Positions 40,888 through 50,980 of a DNA stretch of 64,000 nucleotides are shown in pieces (within the stretch, counting starts at the first letter, position 1; every line of letters starts with the position of its first letter). Location of the stretch: positions 1-64,000 of the forward strand of contig CAWADK010000024.1 in NCBI GenBank assembly GCA_963780715.1, read 5' to 3'. The translations under genes were made by a program, and so were the position numbers. Source of the DNA: JALORV01 sp963780715 (GTDB taxonomy: Bacteria > Pseudomonadota > Gammaproteobacteria > Burkholderiales > Burkholderiaceae_F). The notes below the pieces were generated by a model, which saw only the letters and a list, made by a program, of their open reading frames with translations, had not been told where the DNA came from and made no database searches.

Positions 40888-42097
40888 ATGAAAGCCGTAC
40901 GCGTCATCGCCCACCTCGACATGGATGCGTTCTACGCGTCGGTCGAGTTGCTGCGCTATCCGGAGCTGCGCGGCCATGCCGGTCGTCATCGGCGGCGGGC
41001 GCGCGCATCAGCCGCAGTGGGAGACTGAGCCCTCCACCGGCGAGCCTCGGCGCCGCTTCTCGACACTGCGCGGCTATGCCGGGCGCGGCGTCATCACGAC
41101 CGCGACGTACGAAGCGCGTGCGCTGGGCGTCAACTCCGCGATGGGCATGATGAAGGCGGCCGCCAAGGCGCCGGACGCGGTGCTGCTGCCGGTGGACTTC
41201 GACGAGTACCGCAAGTACTCGCGGCTCTTCAAGGCGGCCGTGCGAGCGTTGACGCCGCAGGTGGAGGACCGCGGCATCGACGAGATCTACATCGATCTCA
41301 CCGAGGTCGTGGCCGCGCGGCTGCCCACCGACGAAGAGAGCGACCCCGACGACGCGGAGCGCAACGTCTGGTGGTGCGCGCGCGAAGTGGCGACGGAACT
41401 GAAGCAGGCCGTCAAAGAAGCGACCGGGCTCAGCTGCTCGGTGGGACTGGCGCCCAACAAGCTGATTGCGAAGATCGCCTCCGAACTGGACAAGCCCGAC
41501 GGACTGACCGTCGTCACGGACCGCGACGTGGCGACCCGCCTTGCGCCGCTGTCGGTGCGGCGGCTGAACGGCGTCGGTCCGAAGTCGGCGGCCAAGCTCG
41601 CGCGGCTGGGTATCGCGACGATCGGCGAACTCGCCCAGGCCGATCGCGCGTGGCTGGTGCAGCAGTTCGGTGCGAGCTACGGGCGCTGGCTGGCGGACGC
41701 GGCGCGCGGCATCGACGAGCGCCCCGTCGTGACCTACAGCGAGCCCAAATCGATCAGCCGCGAGACCACTTTCGAGCGCGACCTGCACGCGGTGCGCGAC
41801 AAGGCGCAGCTCACGCGCATCTTCACGCGACTGTGCGAACAGGTCGCCGCCGACCTCGCGCGCAAGCGCTACGTGGGTCGCACTGTTGGCATCAAGCTGC
41901 GGTTCGAAGACTTCAGCACCGTGACGCGCGACCAGACACTGGCCGCGCCGGTCAGCGAGGCCTCTGCGATCCGTCGCGCTGCCGGCGAATGCCTCAAGCG
42001 CGTCGACCTGGCACGCCGCATCCGCCTGCTCGGCGTGCGGATCGGGACGCTCGAGGCGGTCGCCGATGCCCCGGTGCCATCCGGCCCGGCTCAGTAG
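40888..42097 (+). CDS. dinB: DNA polymerase IV, frameshifted
   Basis: About 402 residues. VIAHLDMDAFYASVELLRYPELRG is the Y-family palm start with the first catalytic aspartates. DEIYIDLTE gives the second acidic pair, and GLAPNKLIAKIASELDKPDG, the helix-hairpin-helix RRLNGVGPKSAAKLARLG and the little-finger domain follow. It performs error-prone translesion synthesis. After LRG one extra C (GGCCATGCCGGTC, about 40974-40977) moves the frame; the other frame continues MPVVIGGGRA. The 5' end overlaps nothing. It is divergent from the ThDP enzyme gene. The N-terminal part has an unusual ~20-residue insertion (QPQWETEPSTGEPRR) before FSTLRGYAG. Confidence 0.9.
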
Positions 42098-42308
42098 CCG
42101 CCCTTGGCGCGCGCGCCGCGTAGGACTCGTCGACGCGGCACACGGAGTCGGAACGGGCGAGAGGGACCCGGCCGCCGCAGCTGGCTGCCAGCGCGCTCGC
42201 GGTTCGAGAGGGTCGTCTAGTCCCGGGCAGTCGTCGGGCCGCGCGCGCGCGCCCTGCCGTGCTAGTTTGAAAATCTTCGCTCATGCACTTGCCAAAGGTC
42301 GCTGCGCC

Positions 42309-43454
42309 ATGTCGTCCTACGTCTCGCCCTGGATGTCACCGGACCTCGAGGTTTACCGCGACACGCTGCGCCGGTTCGTCGAAACCGAGATCGTCCCGCA
42401 TCAGGAACGGTTCGCCAAACAGCAGCATGTCGACCGCGAACTGTGGACCAAGGCCGGCGGACTCGGCGTGCTGTGTGCCGACATTCCCGAGGAATATGGC
42501 GGCGCGGGCGGCGACTTCGCGCACATGGCGGCGCTGTTCGACGAACTCGCCGCCGCCGGCGACACCTCGTTCGGCGTGCACGTGCACATCATCGTCGCGC
42601 ACTACCTGCTGAACCACGGCACCGAGGAACAGAAGCGCAAGTACCTGCCGCAGCTCGCCAGCGGCGCGATGATCGGCGCCATCGCGATGTCGGAGCCCGC
42701 GGCCGGATCCGACCTGCAGGGCATCCGCACCCGCGCCGTCCGGGACGGCGACGGCTACGTCATCAACGGCTCGAAGATCTTCATCTCCAACGGCTATCTG
42801 GCCGACCTGATCGTCGTCGTCGCCAAGACCGACGCCTCGGCCGGCGCGCGCGGTATCTCGCTGCTGCTGGTCGAGACGCGGACCGTCGAGGGTTTTCGCG
42901 TCGGCCGCATCCTCGACAAGGTGGGCCAGAAGGGGCAGGACACCTGCGAACTCTTCTTCGACAACGTCCGCGTGCCGGCCGAAGCGGTGCTCGGCGGCGT
43001 CGAAGGCAAGGGCTTTGCGCAGTTGATGTCGGAGCTGCCCTATGAGCGCACGCTGGTGGCCATCGGCGCCGTGGCCGCGATCGAGCGCGCGCTGCGGCTG
43101 ACGCTGGAGTACGCGCGCGAGCGCAGCGCCTTTGGCCAGAAGCTGATCGAGATGCAGAACGTCCGCTTCAAGCTGGCCGAGATCAAGACAATCGCCGTGG
43201 TGGCGCGCACCTTCGTCGACCGCTGCATCGTGCAGGTGATGGACGGCACGCTGGATACGGCGACCGCCTCGATGGCCAAGTGGTACCTCACCGACCTGCA
43301 GTGCAAGGTCGTCGACGAGTGCGTGCAGATCTTCGGCGGCTACGGCTACATGCTCGAATACCCGATTGCGCGCATGTACGTCGACGCCCGCGTGCAGCCG
43401 ATCTACGGCGGCACCAACGAAATCATGAAAGAGATCATCGCGCGCTCGCTGTAG
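42309..43454 (+). CDS. Acyl-CoA dehydrogenase, LCAD/IVD-type
   Basis: 381 residues. FAD and substrate motifs include AIAMSEPAAGSDLQGIRT, FISNGYLADLIVVV, YARERSAFGQKLIEMQ and QIFGGYGYMLEYPIARMYVDAR. The usual catalytic glutamate of the MCAD type (IYEGT) is a glycine here (IYGGTNEI). A glutamate in LPYERTLVAI matches the alternative position used by LCAD and isovaleryl-CoA dehydrogenase. The enzyme makes a 2,3-enoyl-CoA, passing electrons to ETF. The start MSSYVSPWM at 42309 is chosen over upstream in-frame starts because it begins the domain. The thiolase gene follows after 10 bp, so they form an operon. Confidence 0.93.
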   Translation: MSSYVSPWMSPDLEVYRDTLRRFVETEIVPHQERFAKQQHVDRELWTKAGGLGVLCADIPEEYGGAGGDFAHMAALFDELAAAGDTSFGVHVHIIVAHYLLNHGTEEQKRKYLPQLASGAMIGAIAMSEPAAGSDLQGIRTRAVRDGDGYVINGSKIFISNGYLADLIVVVAKTDASAGARGISLLLVETRTVEGFRVGRILDKVGQKGQDTCELFFDNVRVPAEAVLGGVEGKGFAQLMSELPYERTLVAIGAVAAIERALRLTLEYARERSAFGQKLIEMQNVRFKLAEIKTIAVVARTFVDRCIVQVMDGTLDTATASMAKWYLTDLQCKVVDECVQIFGGYGYMLEYPIARMYVDARVQPIYGGTNEIMKEIIARSL

Positions 43455-43464
43455 GAGTCACACC

Positions 43465-44643
43465 ATGACCGAAGAAATCGTCGTCGCCGGGGTCGGCATG
43501 ATCCCGTTCCGCAAGCCCGGGGATCACCCGCCGTATTTCGAGATGGGCGCCGAGGCGGCGCGGCTGGCGCTCGCGGATGCCGGGGTCGAGTACCCGGAGG
43601 TGCAACAGGCCTTCGTCGGCTATGTCTACGGCGACTCGACGAGCGGCCAGCGCGCGCTGTACGAAGTCGGCATGACGGGCGTGCCGATCGTCAACGTCAA
43701 CAACAACTGCTCGACCGGCTCCACCGCGCTCTATCTCGCACGCCAGGCGATCCTGGCCGGCGCCGACTGCGTGCTGGCGCTGGGCTTCGAGCAGATGAAG
43801 CCGGGCGCGCTCGGCGCGGTGTTCAACGACCGGCCGACGCCGTTCGACCGCTTCGAGGAAGTGACCGGCGCACTGGTCGGAGAGCCGCAGATCCCGCTCG
43901 CGCTGCGCTACTTCGGCGGCGCCGGGCGCGAACACATGCAGCGCTACGGCACGCCGCTGGAAACCTTTGCACAGATCCGCGCGAAGGCGAGCCGGCATGC
44001 CGAGAAGAACCCGCTGGCGCTGTTCCGCAAGGTCGTGACTGCCGAGCAGGTGATGAATGACGTGCAGATCTGGCCCGGCGTGATGACGCGCCTGATGGCG
44101 TGCCCGCCGACCTGCGGTGCGGCGGCGGCGCTGCTGGTGTCCGAAGACTATGCGCGTCGACATGGCATCGACAGCTCGGTCCGCATCCTCGCGCAGGCGA
44201 TGACGACCGACACGGCGAGCACGTTCGGGCGTTCGATGATCAGCCTGGTCGGTGCCGACATGGCGAAGGCCGCCGCCGATGCAGTGTACGAAGCGGCGGG
44301 AGTCGGTCCGGACGACATCGATGTCTGCGAGCTGCACGACTGCTTTGCGCACAACGAGCTGATCTCCTACGAGGCGCTCGGCTTCTGCGCGCCCGGCGCG
44401 GCGGCGCAGTTCGTCGCCGCTGGCGACAACACCTACGGCGGCAAGGTCGTCACCAATCCATCGGGCGGGCTGCTGTCCAAGGGCCATCCGCTCGGCGCCA
44501 CGGGTCTCGCGCAGTGCTTCGAGCTGACGCGACAGCTGCGTGGCACGGCCGAAGCGCGCCAGGTCGAAGGCGCGCGGCTGGCGCTGCAGCACAACCTCGG
44601 CCTCGGCGGCGCCTGCGTCGTGACGCTTTACGGTCGCGGCTGA
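43465..44643 (+). CDS. Thiolase-like / SCP-x lipid-transfer family protein
   Basis: 392 residues. The thiolase fold is shown by VNNNCSTGSTALYLARQAI (nucleophile Cys), CELHDCFAHNELISYEALG and KGHPLGATGLAQCFELTRQLRG (His). The HDCFA-x-NE motif and the overall length match the thiolase-like SCP-x / lipid-transfer protein branch rather than classical acetyl-CoA acetyltransferase. These enzymes cleave 3-ketoacyl-CoAs with branched or sterol side chains. Co-location with an acyl-CoA dehydrogenase suggests beta-oxidation of an unusual acyl or steroid-like chain. Classical FadA-type thiolysis is a less likely alternative. Confidence 0.88.
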   Translation: MTEEIVVAGVGMIPFRKPGDHPPYFEMGAEAARLALADAGVEYPEVQQAFVGYVYGDSTSGQRALYEVGMTGVPIVNVNNNCSTGSTALYLARQAILAGADCVLALGFEQMKPGALGAVFNDRPTPFDRFEEVTGALVGEPQIPLALRYFGGAGREHMQRYGTPLETFAQIRAKASRHAEKNPLALFRKVVTAEQVMNDVQIWPGVMTRLMACPPTCGAAAALLVSEDYARRHGIDSSVRILAQAMTTDTASTFGRSMISLVGADMAKAAADAVYEAAGVGPDDIDVCELHDCFAHNELISYEALGFCAPGAAAQFVAAGDNTYGGKVVTNPSGGLLSKGHPLGATGLAQCFELTRQLRGTAEARQVEGARLALQHNLGLGGACVVTLYGRG

Positions 44644-44700
44644 GCGCCGCGACCGCGCGTGGCCGCTCCGCCTCGCGCGGCGGCCAGCGTTGCCGGGCCA

Positions 44701-46314
44701 CTAGGTGCGGTGAATCTTCAGCCGGTTGTCGCTGTCGTCGACTTCCTCGAGAACGACATCGAAGTGCCAAAGTTCCTTGATGTAACCGAGGATCTCGGTC
44801 GCGGTGTCGGCGTCGAGCAGGCGGCCGCGCTCGACACGGTGCTGCAGCAACAGGGCGCGGTCGCCGTCTGCCGTGAAGCGCGTGACCGCCAGCGACGGCG
44901 TGTGCGCCTCGGGCCGGTATTGGGCGGCGAGCATCTGGCGCACCTGTGAGTACCCGTGCTCGTTGTGGATCGCGCGCACGCTGTATTTGCTGCGGTCGCT
45001 CTCGTCATCGGTGAGCGCGAACAGTCGCAGGTCGCGCATCACCTTGGGTGACAGGTACTGCTCGATCAGGCTTTCGTCCTTGAAGTTGGACATCGCGAAG
45101 TGCACGGCCTCGACCCAGTCGGTCGCCGCCAGGCGCGGGAACCATTCGCGGTCCTCGTCGGTGGGGTGCTCGCAGATGCGCCGGATGTCGCGATAGATCG
45201 AGAATCCCAGCGCATAGGGATTCATGCCGCGATAGTGTTCCGCGTCGAAGGACGGCTGGGTGACGACATCGCTGTGGTTCGAGAGCCACTCCAGCATGAA
45301 GCCATCGTCGACCTGGCCGTGGTCGTACAGCTCGTGCAGCAGCGTGTAGTGCCAGAAGGTGGCGGCGCCTTCGTTGGCGACCTTGGTCAGCCGTTGCGGG
45401 TAGAAGTACTGCGAAATCTTGCGCACGATGCGCACGAGCTCGCGCTGCCAGGGGGCGAGCTTCGGCGCGCGCTTCTCGATGAAATAGAGCAGGTTCTCCT
45501 GCGGATCGAACGATCCCGCCGCTGCCTCGGGCTTGGCCTCGGCGTTTTCGTACAGGTAGGCGACGTCGGGGTTGTAGTGATGCTGCGCGAAGCGCAGCCG
45601 CTCGGCCAGGCGCTCGCGCTCGCGGCTCGCCGACAGCCGCGCCGGCTTCTTGTAGCGGTCGACACCGTAGGGCGCCAGCGCGTGGCAGCAGTCCAGCACG
45701 CGCTCGACCTCGCGCCAGCCATGCTGCTGCTCGCACTCGAGGATGAAGTTGCGCGCGAAGGTCAGGTAATCGAGGATGCCGTCGGCCTGCGTGAACTGGC
45801 GGAACAGGTAGTTGCTCTTGAAGAAGGCGTTGTGGCCGTAGGCCGCATGCGCCATCACCAGCACCTGCAAGGGCAGCGTGTTGGTTTCCATCAGGTACAC
45901 CAGCGACGGGCTGGTGTTGATGACGATCTCGTACGCCAGACCGCTCATGCCCTTCTTGTACGTGTGTTCCTGGCCGAGCAGATGCTTGCCGAAGCTCCAG
46001 TGCGGGTAGTGCACGGGCATGCCGATCGTCGAACACAGGTCGATCATCTGCGCCGCGGTGATCACCTCGTACTGGATCGGATAGGTGTCGAGCCGCAGGC
46101 GCCGCGCATGCGCGGCGAGTGCGACGTCGAAGCGCTCCAGCAGAGGCACGGTCCATTCTGTGCCGGTCGCGATCGGTACCGCGGCGCGCAGGACTCCGGG
46201 CACGGGCATCGGTACCGCGGGCCGCGACACCAGCCTGGGCCACGGCCGTTCGGGCGCGCTGCTCGCGCGCAGACGCGCAGGCGCCGGCAACATGGCCAGA
46301 TCCCAGGGGTTCAT
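44701..46314 (-). CDS. spoVR: SpoVR family protein (YcgB)
   Basis: About 537 residues. YPIQYEVITAAQMIDLCSTIGMP, YPHWSFGKHLLGQE, GMSGLAYEIVINTSPSLVYL, ANEGAATFWHYTLLHEL and GMNPYALGFSIYRDIRRI are the conserved SpoVR blocks. SpoVR proteins are widespread in bacteria, and in non-sporulators sit beside prkA and yeaH as here. Their biochemical role is unsettled, often linked to stress and stationary phase. The start at MNPWDLAML (46314) is preferred because earlier starts overlap yeaH. A gap of 115 bp separates it from yeaH. Confidence 0.93.
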   Translation of the reverse strand: MNPWDLAMLPAPARLRASSAPERPWPRLVSRPAVPMPVPGVLRAAVPIATGTEWTVPLLERFDVALAAHARRLRLDTYPIQYEVITAAQMIDLCSTIGMPVHYPHWSFGKHLLGQEHTYKKGMSGLAYEIVINTSPSLVYLMETNTLPLQVLVMAHAAYGHNAFFKSNYLFRQFTQADGILDYLTFARNFILECEQQHGWREVERVLDCCHALAPYGVDRYKKPARLSASRERERLAERLRFAQHHYNPDVAYLYENAEAKPEAAAGSFDPQENLLYFIEKRAPKLAPWQRELVRIVRKISQYFYPQRLTKVANEGAATFWHYTLLHELYDHGQVDDGFMLEWLSNHSDVVTQPSFDAEHYRGMNPYALGFSIYRDIRRICEHPTDEDREWFPRLAATDWVEAVHFAMSNFKDESLIEQYLSPKVMRDLRLFALTDDESDRSKYSVRAIHNEHGYSQVRQMLAAQYRPEAHTPSLAVTRFTADGDRALLLQHRVERGRLLDADTATEILGYIKELWHFDVVLEEVDDSDNRLKIHRT

Positions 46315-46429
46315 CGTTTGGCCTCGCTGCCGCGCGGCAGCAGGGATCGTCCGGAGCAGACTCGCGCGTGTACGAGGCCTGCCTTGTCGCTTCGGGCCAA
46401 GGAATCGCGCTTCGGGCGGCCGGGCGCGC

Positions 46430-47734
46430 TCATGCCGTTGCTTCCTTGCGCGCGAACAGTTCACGGAACACCGGCCAGATGTCGCGCCGGTCGTGCACCT
46501 TGCGTATGGCGAATCCGTTGTCGCCGACGGTCTCGTAGCACTGCCACAGATCCGATGGCCGGTTGAACCACCCGCTGGGGTGGCTCGATGGAATGTCGAT
46601 GTAGGCGAAGTAACGCACGCGCGGCAGGAGTTCGGCCTGCAGGTAGCCGGCGCAGCGCTGCGCGTCGTCTTCGCCGCAGTCGCCGTCCGAGGCCTGTGCC
46701 ACGTAGACGTTCCAGTCAGGCCCGGCGAAGCGCGTCTCGATGACCTTCTGCGCCAGTTGCAGCGCGGGCATCACCAGCGTGCCGCCGGACTGCGGATCGT
46801 GGAAGAAGGTCTTCTCGTCGACCTCCTGCGCAGTCTCGGTGTGACGGATGAAGACGACTTCGACCGCGCTGTACTTGCGCTCGAGGAAGAGGTAGAGCAG
46901 CGCGAAGAAGCGCTTGGCCAGGTCCTTCTTGCGCTCGTCCATCGAGCCCGAGACATCCATCAGGCACAGCATCACCGCACGCGTCGCGGGCATGGCCACC
47001 GGCTGGCGCGCACGGAAGCGGCGGTCGATCGGTTCCAGGAATGGCAGCTGCCCGCTGCGCGCGCGCAGTTGCGCGATCACGTCCTCGAGCTCGACGCGCC
47101 GCTCGGTCTCGAGCGGCTCCAGTTCCTCGAGTTCCCGCTCCAGCTCGGCGAGCTGGCGCGCGATGCCGCCGCGCAGCGCGATGCGTCGCGCGATCGACAT
47201 GCGCATCGTCAGCACCGGCGACAGATTGGCCAGCACGCCGTCCTTCGAATAGCCGGCGCGGCGCGAGTGGATGTAGGTCACATCGCCGATGCGGGTGCGC
47301 TCGAGGTTCGGCAGCTCAAGGTCATCGAAGAAGAGCTGAAGGAACTCGTCGCGTGACAGGACGAAGCCGAAATCGTCGCGGCTCTCGCCTTCGCCCGGTT
47401 CGTTGCCCTGCCCACCACCGTCGCCGCCGTCGGGTCGGGAAATCGTGTCGCCCGGTACGTACTCGTGGTTGCCGGGCAGCACGAAGTCGCGGCTGCCGGT
47501 CTTGTGGTCGTGATGCAGATAGGGCTCTTTCAGCCCGCGGCCCGGGATCGAGATCCGGCTGCCCTTGCCGACGTCGGCGATGCCGCGCTTGCCGATCTCG
47601 TCATCGACGGCGCGCTTGATCTCGTCCTTGAAGCGCCGGATGAAGCGCTCGCGATTGACCGCGCTGCGCCCCGGCGGGTCCGCGCGTCGATCGACGACGC
47701 GCATGTAACGACTCGGGGCGGGGGAATCGGACAC
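46430..47734 (-). CDS. yeaH: YeaH/DUF444 family protein
   Basis: 434 residues. The N-terminal RRADPPGRSAVNRERFIRRFKDEI and GDTISRPDGGDGGGQGN are followed by a von Willebrand A-like domain with LCLMDVSGSMDERKKDLAKRF (MIDAS) and VVFIRHTETAQEVDEKTFF. YeaH works with the PrkA kinase (YeaGH system) in stress and nitrogen-starvation responses in enterobacteria. The middle gene of the prkA-yeaH-spoVR operon, it starts 22 bp after the prkA stop. Confidence 0.94.
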   Translation of the reverse strand: MSDSPAPSRYMRVVDRRADPPGRSAVNRERFIRRFKDEIKRAVDDEIGKRGIADVGKGSRISIPGRGLKEPYLHHDHKTGSRDFVLPGNHEYVPGDTISRPDGGDGGGQGNEPGEGESRDDFGFVLSRDEFLQLFFDDLELPNLERTRIGDVTYIHSRRAGYSKDGVLANLSPVLTMRMSIARRIALRGGIARQLAELERELEELEPLETERRVELEDVIAQLRARSGQLPFLEPIDRRFRARQPVAMPATRAVMLCLMDVSGSMDERKKDLAKRFFALLYLFLERKYSAVEVVFIRHTETAQEVDEKTFFHDPQSGGTLVMPALQLAQKVIETRFAGPDWNVYVAQASDGDCGEDDAQRCAGYLQAELLPRVRYFAYIDIPSSHPSGWFNRPSDLWQCYETVGDNGFAIRKVHDRRDIWPVFRELFARKEATA

Positions 47735-47756
47735 GGAGTCCTCGCGGCCTACGTCT

Positions 47757-49712
47757 TCACGACTGGGTCGACTTCTTGAAGTGCATGTACCAGTCGACCA
47801 GGCGCCGCACCTGCTTCTCGGTATAGCCGCGTGCGGCCATCCGGTTGACGAAGCTCTTGTGGCGCTCTTCCATTTCCTGCGAGCCCTTGGCCTCGAAGGA
47901 GATGATCGGCAGGATGTCCTCGGTCTTGCTGAACATGCGCTTTTCGATCACCACGCGCAGCTTCTCGTAGCTGGTCCAGTGCGGGTTCTTGCCGTGCGCG
48001 CGCGCCCGCAGCACGAAGTTGACGACTTCGTTGCGGAAGTCCTTCGGGTTCGAGATGCCGGCCGGCTTCTCGATCTTCTCGAGCTCGTCGTTCAGGGCAT
48101 CGCGCGAGTACTGCATGCCGGTGTCCGGATCGCGCCAGTCTTCGTCGAGCAGCCACTTGTCGGCGTAGGTCACGTAGCGGTCGAACAGGTTCTGCCCGTA
48201 CTCGCCGTACGCGTCCAGGTACGACATCTGGAGTTCCTTCTCGAGGAACTCGGCAAAGCGCGGCACGATCCATTCCTTGATGTGACCGCGCAGCCGCCGC
48301 TTGTACTCCTCCTGGATGTCTTCCTTCGCCAGGCGATCCTCGAGCACGACCAGCAGGTTGACGGGGTCGGCCGCGATCTCGCTCGGGTCGCGATTGAACG
48401 CGGCCGAGATCGTCTTGAACGCCCAGCGTGTCGACAGGCCCGAGAAGCCTTCCTGCATGCCGGCGTCGTCGCGATACTCCTTCACGCTCTTGCTGCGCGG
48501 ATCGACATCCTTGAGCGTCTCGCCGTTATACGAACGCAGCTTGCTGAAGACGGACGAGTTTTCCGGCACCGCGAGCCGCGAGAGCACGGAAAATTCGGCC
48601 AGCGTGCGCAGCGTCTGCGGCGCGCACGGAGCCTCGGACAGCGTCGAGGCCGCCAGCATCTTTTCGTAGATCCGCACTTCCTCGTCGACGCGCAGGCAGT
48701 AGGGCACCTTGACGAGGTAGACGCGGTCGATGAACGCCTCGTTGTCCTTGTTGTTGCGGAACTTCAGCCACTCGGCCTCGTTCGAGTGCGCCATGATGAA
48801 GCCGTTGAATGGCAGCGCCGGCAGCGCCTCGGTGCCCTTGAAGTTGCCTTCCTGGGTGGCCGTCAGGATCGGATTGAGCACCTTCAGCGGCGCCTTGAAC
48901 ATCTCGACGAACTCGACACAGCGCGCCGAGCCCAGGCACAGCGCACCCGAGTAGCTGTACGCGTCCGGGTCGTCCTGCGCGAACTGTTCCAGCATGCGCA
49001 GATCGACCTTGCCGACCAGCGACGAGATGTCCTGCGTGTTCTCGTCACCCGGCTCGGTCTTGACGATGCCGATCTGGTTCAGCACCGACGGCATGATCCG
49101 CACGACCTGGAACTTCGACAGGTCGCCCTTGTATTCTCTCAGTCGCTTCAGCGCCCACGGCGTGGCGATGCCGGTCAGCGCGCGACGCGGAATACCGTAG
49201 CGATCTTCCATCTCCGGGCCAAACCGGTCGCGCGGGAAGAGTCCCAGCGGCGACTCGAGCATCGGCGACAGCCGGCCCGTTATCGAGTCCTTCAGCGTAT
49301 AGATCGGAAACTGCTCGCACAGTGACTTGATCTTTTCTGCCAGCGACGATTTGCCACCGCCGACCGGGCCGAGCAGGTACAGCACCTGCTTGCGTTCTTC
49401 GAGCCCCTGTGCCGCGTGTAGGAAATACGCGTACAGCGACATTAAGGTTTCTTCCATGCCGTGGAAGTCGGCGAACGCATCCCAGGTCTGGATGACGCGG
49501 TTCTGGAAGATGCGCGAGAGACGCGGATCATCGGCGGTGTTGACAAGCCGGGGCTTGCCGATCGCCTCGAGCACGCACTCGTGCGCACTCGCATACGCCA
49601 TGCGGTCGCTCTTGCAGTACCGCAGGAAGTCTTCGACTCCCATCTCTTCATCCAGCGCGCGGACGAAGGACTCGCGGAATGCGGTGAACAGTTCAGTGGG
49701 CGCGTTCATCAT
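47757..49712 (-). CDS. prkA: PrkA family serine protein kinase
   Basis: 651 residues. An AAA-type nucleotide-binding domain has Walker A LLGPVGGGKSSLAEKI and follows the conserved SRIFQNRVIQTWDAFADFHGM. The C-terminal PrkA kinase-like domain includes WLDED-like LLDEDWRDPDTGMQYSRDAL. PrkA (YeaG) is an unusual kinase/AAA protein acting in stationary-phase and starvation responses. GGAGG lies before an ATGATG pair, and the second ATG (49709) has better spacing. It is first in the operon with yeaH and spoVR. No PAS or sensor partner is in view. Confidence 0.95.
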   Translation of the reverse strand: MMNAPTELFTAFRESFVRALDEEMGVEDFLRYCKSDRMAYASAHECVLEAIGKPRLVNTADDPRLSRIFQNRVIQTWDAFADFHGMEETLMSLYAYFLHAAQGLEERKQVLYLLGPVGGGKSSLAEKIKSLCEQFPIYTLKDSITGRLSPMLESPLGLFPRDRFGPEMEDRYGIPRRALTGIATPWALKRLREYKGDLSKFQVVRIMPSVLNQIGIVKTEPGDENTQDISSLVGKVDLRMLEQFAQDDPDAYSYSGALCLGSARCVEFVEMFKAPLKVLNPILTATQEGNFKGTEALPALPFNGFIMAHSNEAEWLKFRNNKDNEAFIDRVYLVKVPYCLRVDEEVRIYEKMLAASTLSEAPCAPQTLRTLAEFSVLSRLAVPENSSVFSKLRSYNGETLKDVDPRSKSVKEYRDDAGMQEGFSGLSTRWAFKTISAAFNRDPSEIAADPVNLLVVLEDRLAKEDIQEEYKRRLRGHIKEWIVPRFAEFLEKELQMSYLDAYGEYGQNLFDRYVTYADKWLLDEDWRDPDTGMQYSRDALNDELEKIEKPAGISNPKDFRNEVVNFVLRARAHGKNPHWTSYEKLRVVIEKRMFSKTEDILPIISFEAKGSQEMEERHKSFVNRMAARGYTEKQVRRLVDWYMHFKKSTQS

Positions 49713-50061
49713 GACCTCCCCGACCCGTGGGTCAACAACGAAGCAAACGCGATGAACTCAGGGTAGATGACAACCCGCGTGTCTTGATGCTGTTAAAAGA
49801 AGAGCAATTGCCCGCCACTGTCGGCTGCTCGATGTCGCTCTTAGGAACAGCAAGGCTTTGCACGCAGTGCAACGGCTGGCCTCAAATCGTTGCTGCGCTT
49901 GCGCATGCGGGCAGTTCATCGGGTTGAAGGCGAAGGGATGACCACTTCAACCGAACAGCCGAGCAAAAGGGCCGTCACGGCGCTCGCGTTCTGCGTGAAA
50001 TGCGAGAACGGCCGCCAATGGCCTGCGAGTTCCGCGGATTGCGCAGTCCGGGGCGGCGCTG
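49713..50061. other. Intergenic region upstream of prkA, no gene seen
   Basis: No supported ORF. The minus strand near 49801-49820 has TGGCGGGCAATTGC, resembling a sigma-54 site but with 9 instead of 10 bases between GG and GC. The GGGAGG ribosome binding site of prkA is at the left edge. Confidence 0.4.
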
Positions 50062-50910
50062 CTAGCGCTTCGGAAACAATCGCTCGCCGTTGCCGTGCGC
50101 AATCCGGTCGGCGACTTGCCGCGGCAGTTGTCCGAGCCACGCGCGATAGGCTTCCATCAGCTCGCCGTAGACCTGCCAGCGCTGTGGAATCCATGTGTCC
50201 GAGCCGACGATGAAGCGGTCCGGAAACGCCTCGAACATCTGGCGCCACTCCGGGGTCAGCCGGCCTTCGTCGCCCGTGATGCCGGAGCGGTACGAGAGTT
50301 CGCAGACGAGCAGCGGGTGCGCGCGCAGGTACGCGCCGACCTTGTCGGGCGGCGTCGAAAATCCCGTGTGTGCCCAGATGATCTTCGCGCGCGGATCATG
50401 GCGGTACAGGATCTCGAGCGCGGCGTCGTCCACGTGCGCGTGCAGCCAGAGGTCGTGCCTGCGTGCGAAGTCGACCGCGCCACGGACCACCTCGCTCGCC
50501 GCCGCTTCGCCGCTCAGGTGGAACTCACCGAGTCCGACGTAGTAGCCCCGCCTGAATTCTTCCTCGAGCAACGTCAGCACGGTGGCATCGGTGGACCAGG
50601 TCTGCACGTCGCTGCGCACGCGGTAGGGGCGCAGGAACGGCACCACGCGCACGCCCTGCGTGGCGCCGTCGACCAGCGCATGTGTCCCGTCGTTCGGGCG
50701 ACTGGTGGCGAGGATCGTCGTCACGCCGTTGGCGCGCATCAGCGCGAAGGCCTCGGCGACAGGGAAGCGGAAGCCGTTTTCCCAGTTCAGATGCAGGTGG
50801 CCGTCGAAGAGCCGGCCCTCGTAACGCACCGCGCGCGCCGCCGGCTGAGCGCGAACCGTCGCGGCGAGCACGGACAGACCCAATCCGACGTTGAACTCGC
50901 GACGGCGCAT
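50062..50910 (-). CDS. Tat-exported amidohydrolase
   Basis: 282 residues. MRRREFNVGLGLSVLAATVRAQ has a twin-arginine RRxF signal, so the folded enzyme is probably exported. The amidohydrolase-2 barrel carries the metal HxH in LFDGHLHLNW, His in WLHAHVDDAA and IIWAHTGFST, and terminal Asp in FIVGSDTWIP. The substrate is not predictable. It is the last gene of the minus-strand run headed by the bufferin genes, 70 bp after DUF1223, so it may share their mRNA. The start at 50910 is chosen because the signal peptide begins there. Confidence 0.82.
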   Translation of the reverse strand: MRRREFNVGLGLSVLAATVRAQPAARAVRYEGRLFDGHLHLNWENGFRFPVAEAFALMRANGVTTILATSRPNDGTHALVDGATQGVRVVPFLRPYRVRSDVQTWSTDATVLTLLEEEFRRGYYVGLGEFHLSGEAAASEVVRGAVDFARRHDLWLHAHVDDAALEILYRHDPRAKIIWAHTGFSTPPDKVGAYLRAHPLLVCELSYRSGITGDEGRLTPEWRQMFEAFPDRFIVGSDTWIPQRWQVYGELMEAYRAWLGQLPRQVADRIAHGNGERLFPKR

Positions 50911-50980
50911 GCACGGCACTCCGGAACCTGCAAAGCGCGCATCGTGCCATGCGCGCTGCCGGCGAGGTCTGGTGCGTGGC

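Noticed and set aside
49801..49820. Sigma-54-like site (TGGCGGG...TTGC) upstream of prkA on the minus strand
   Set aside because: Only 9 bases separate the GG and GC elements; sigma-54 promoters need 10.
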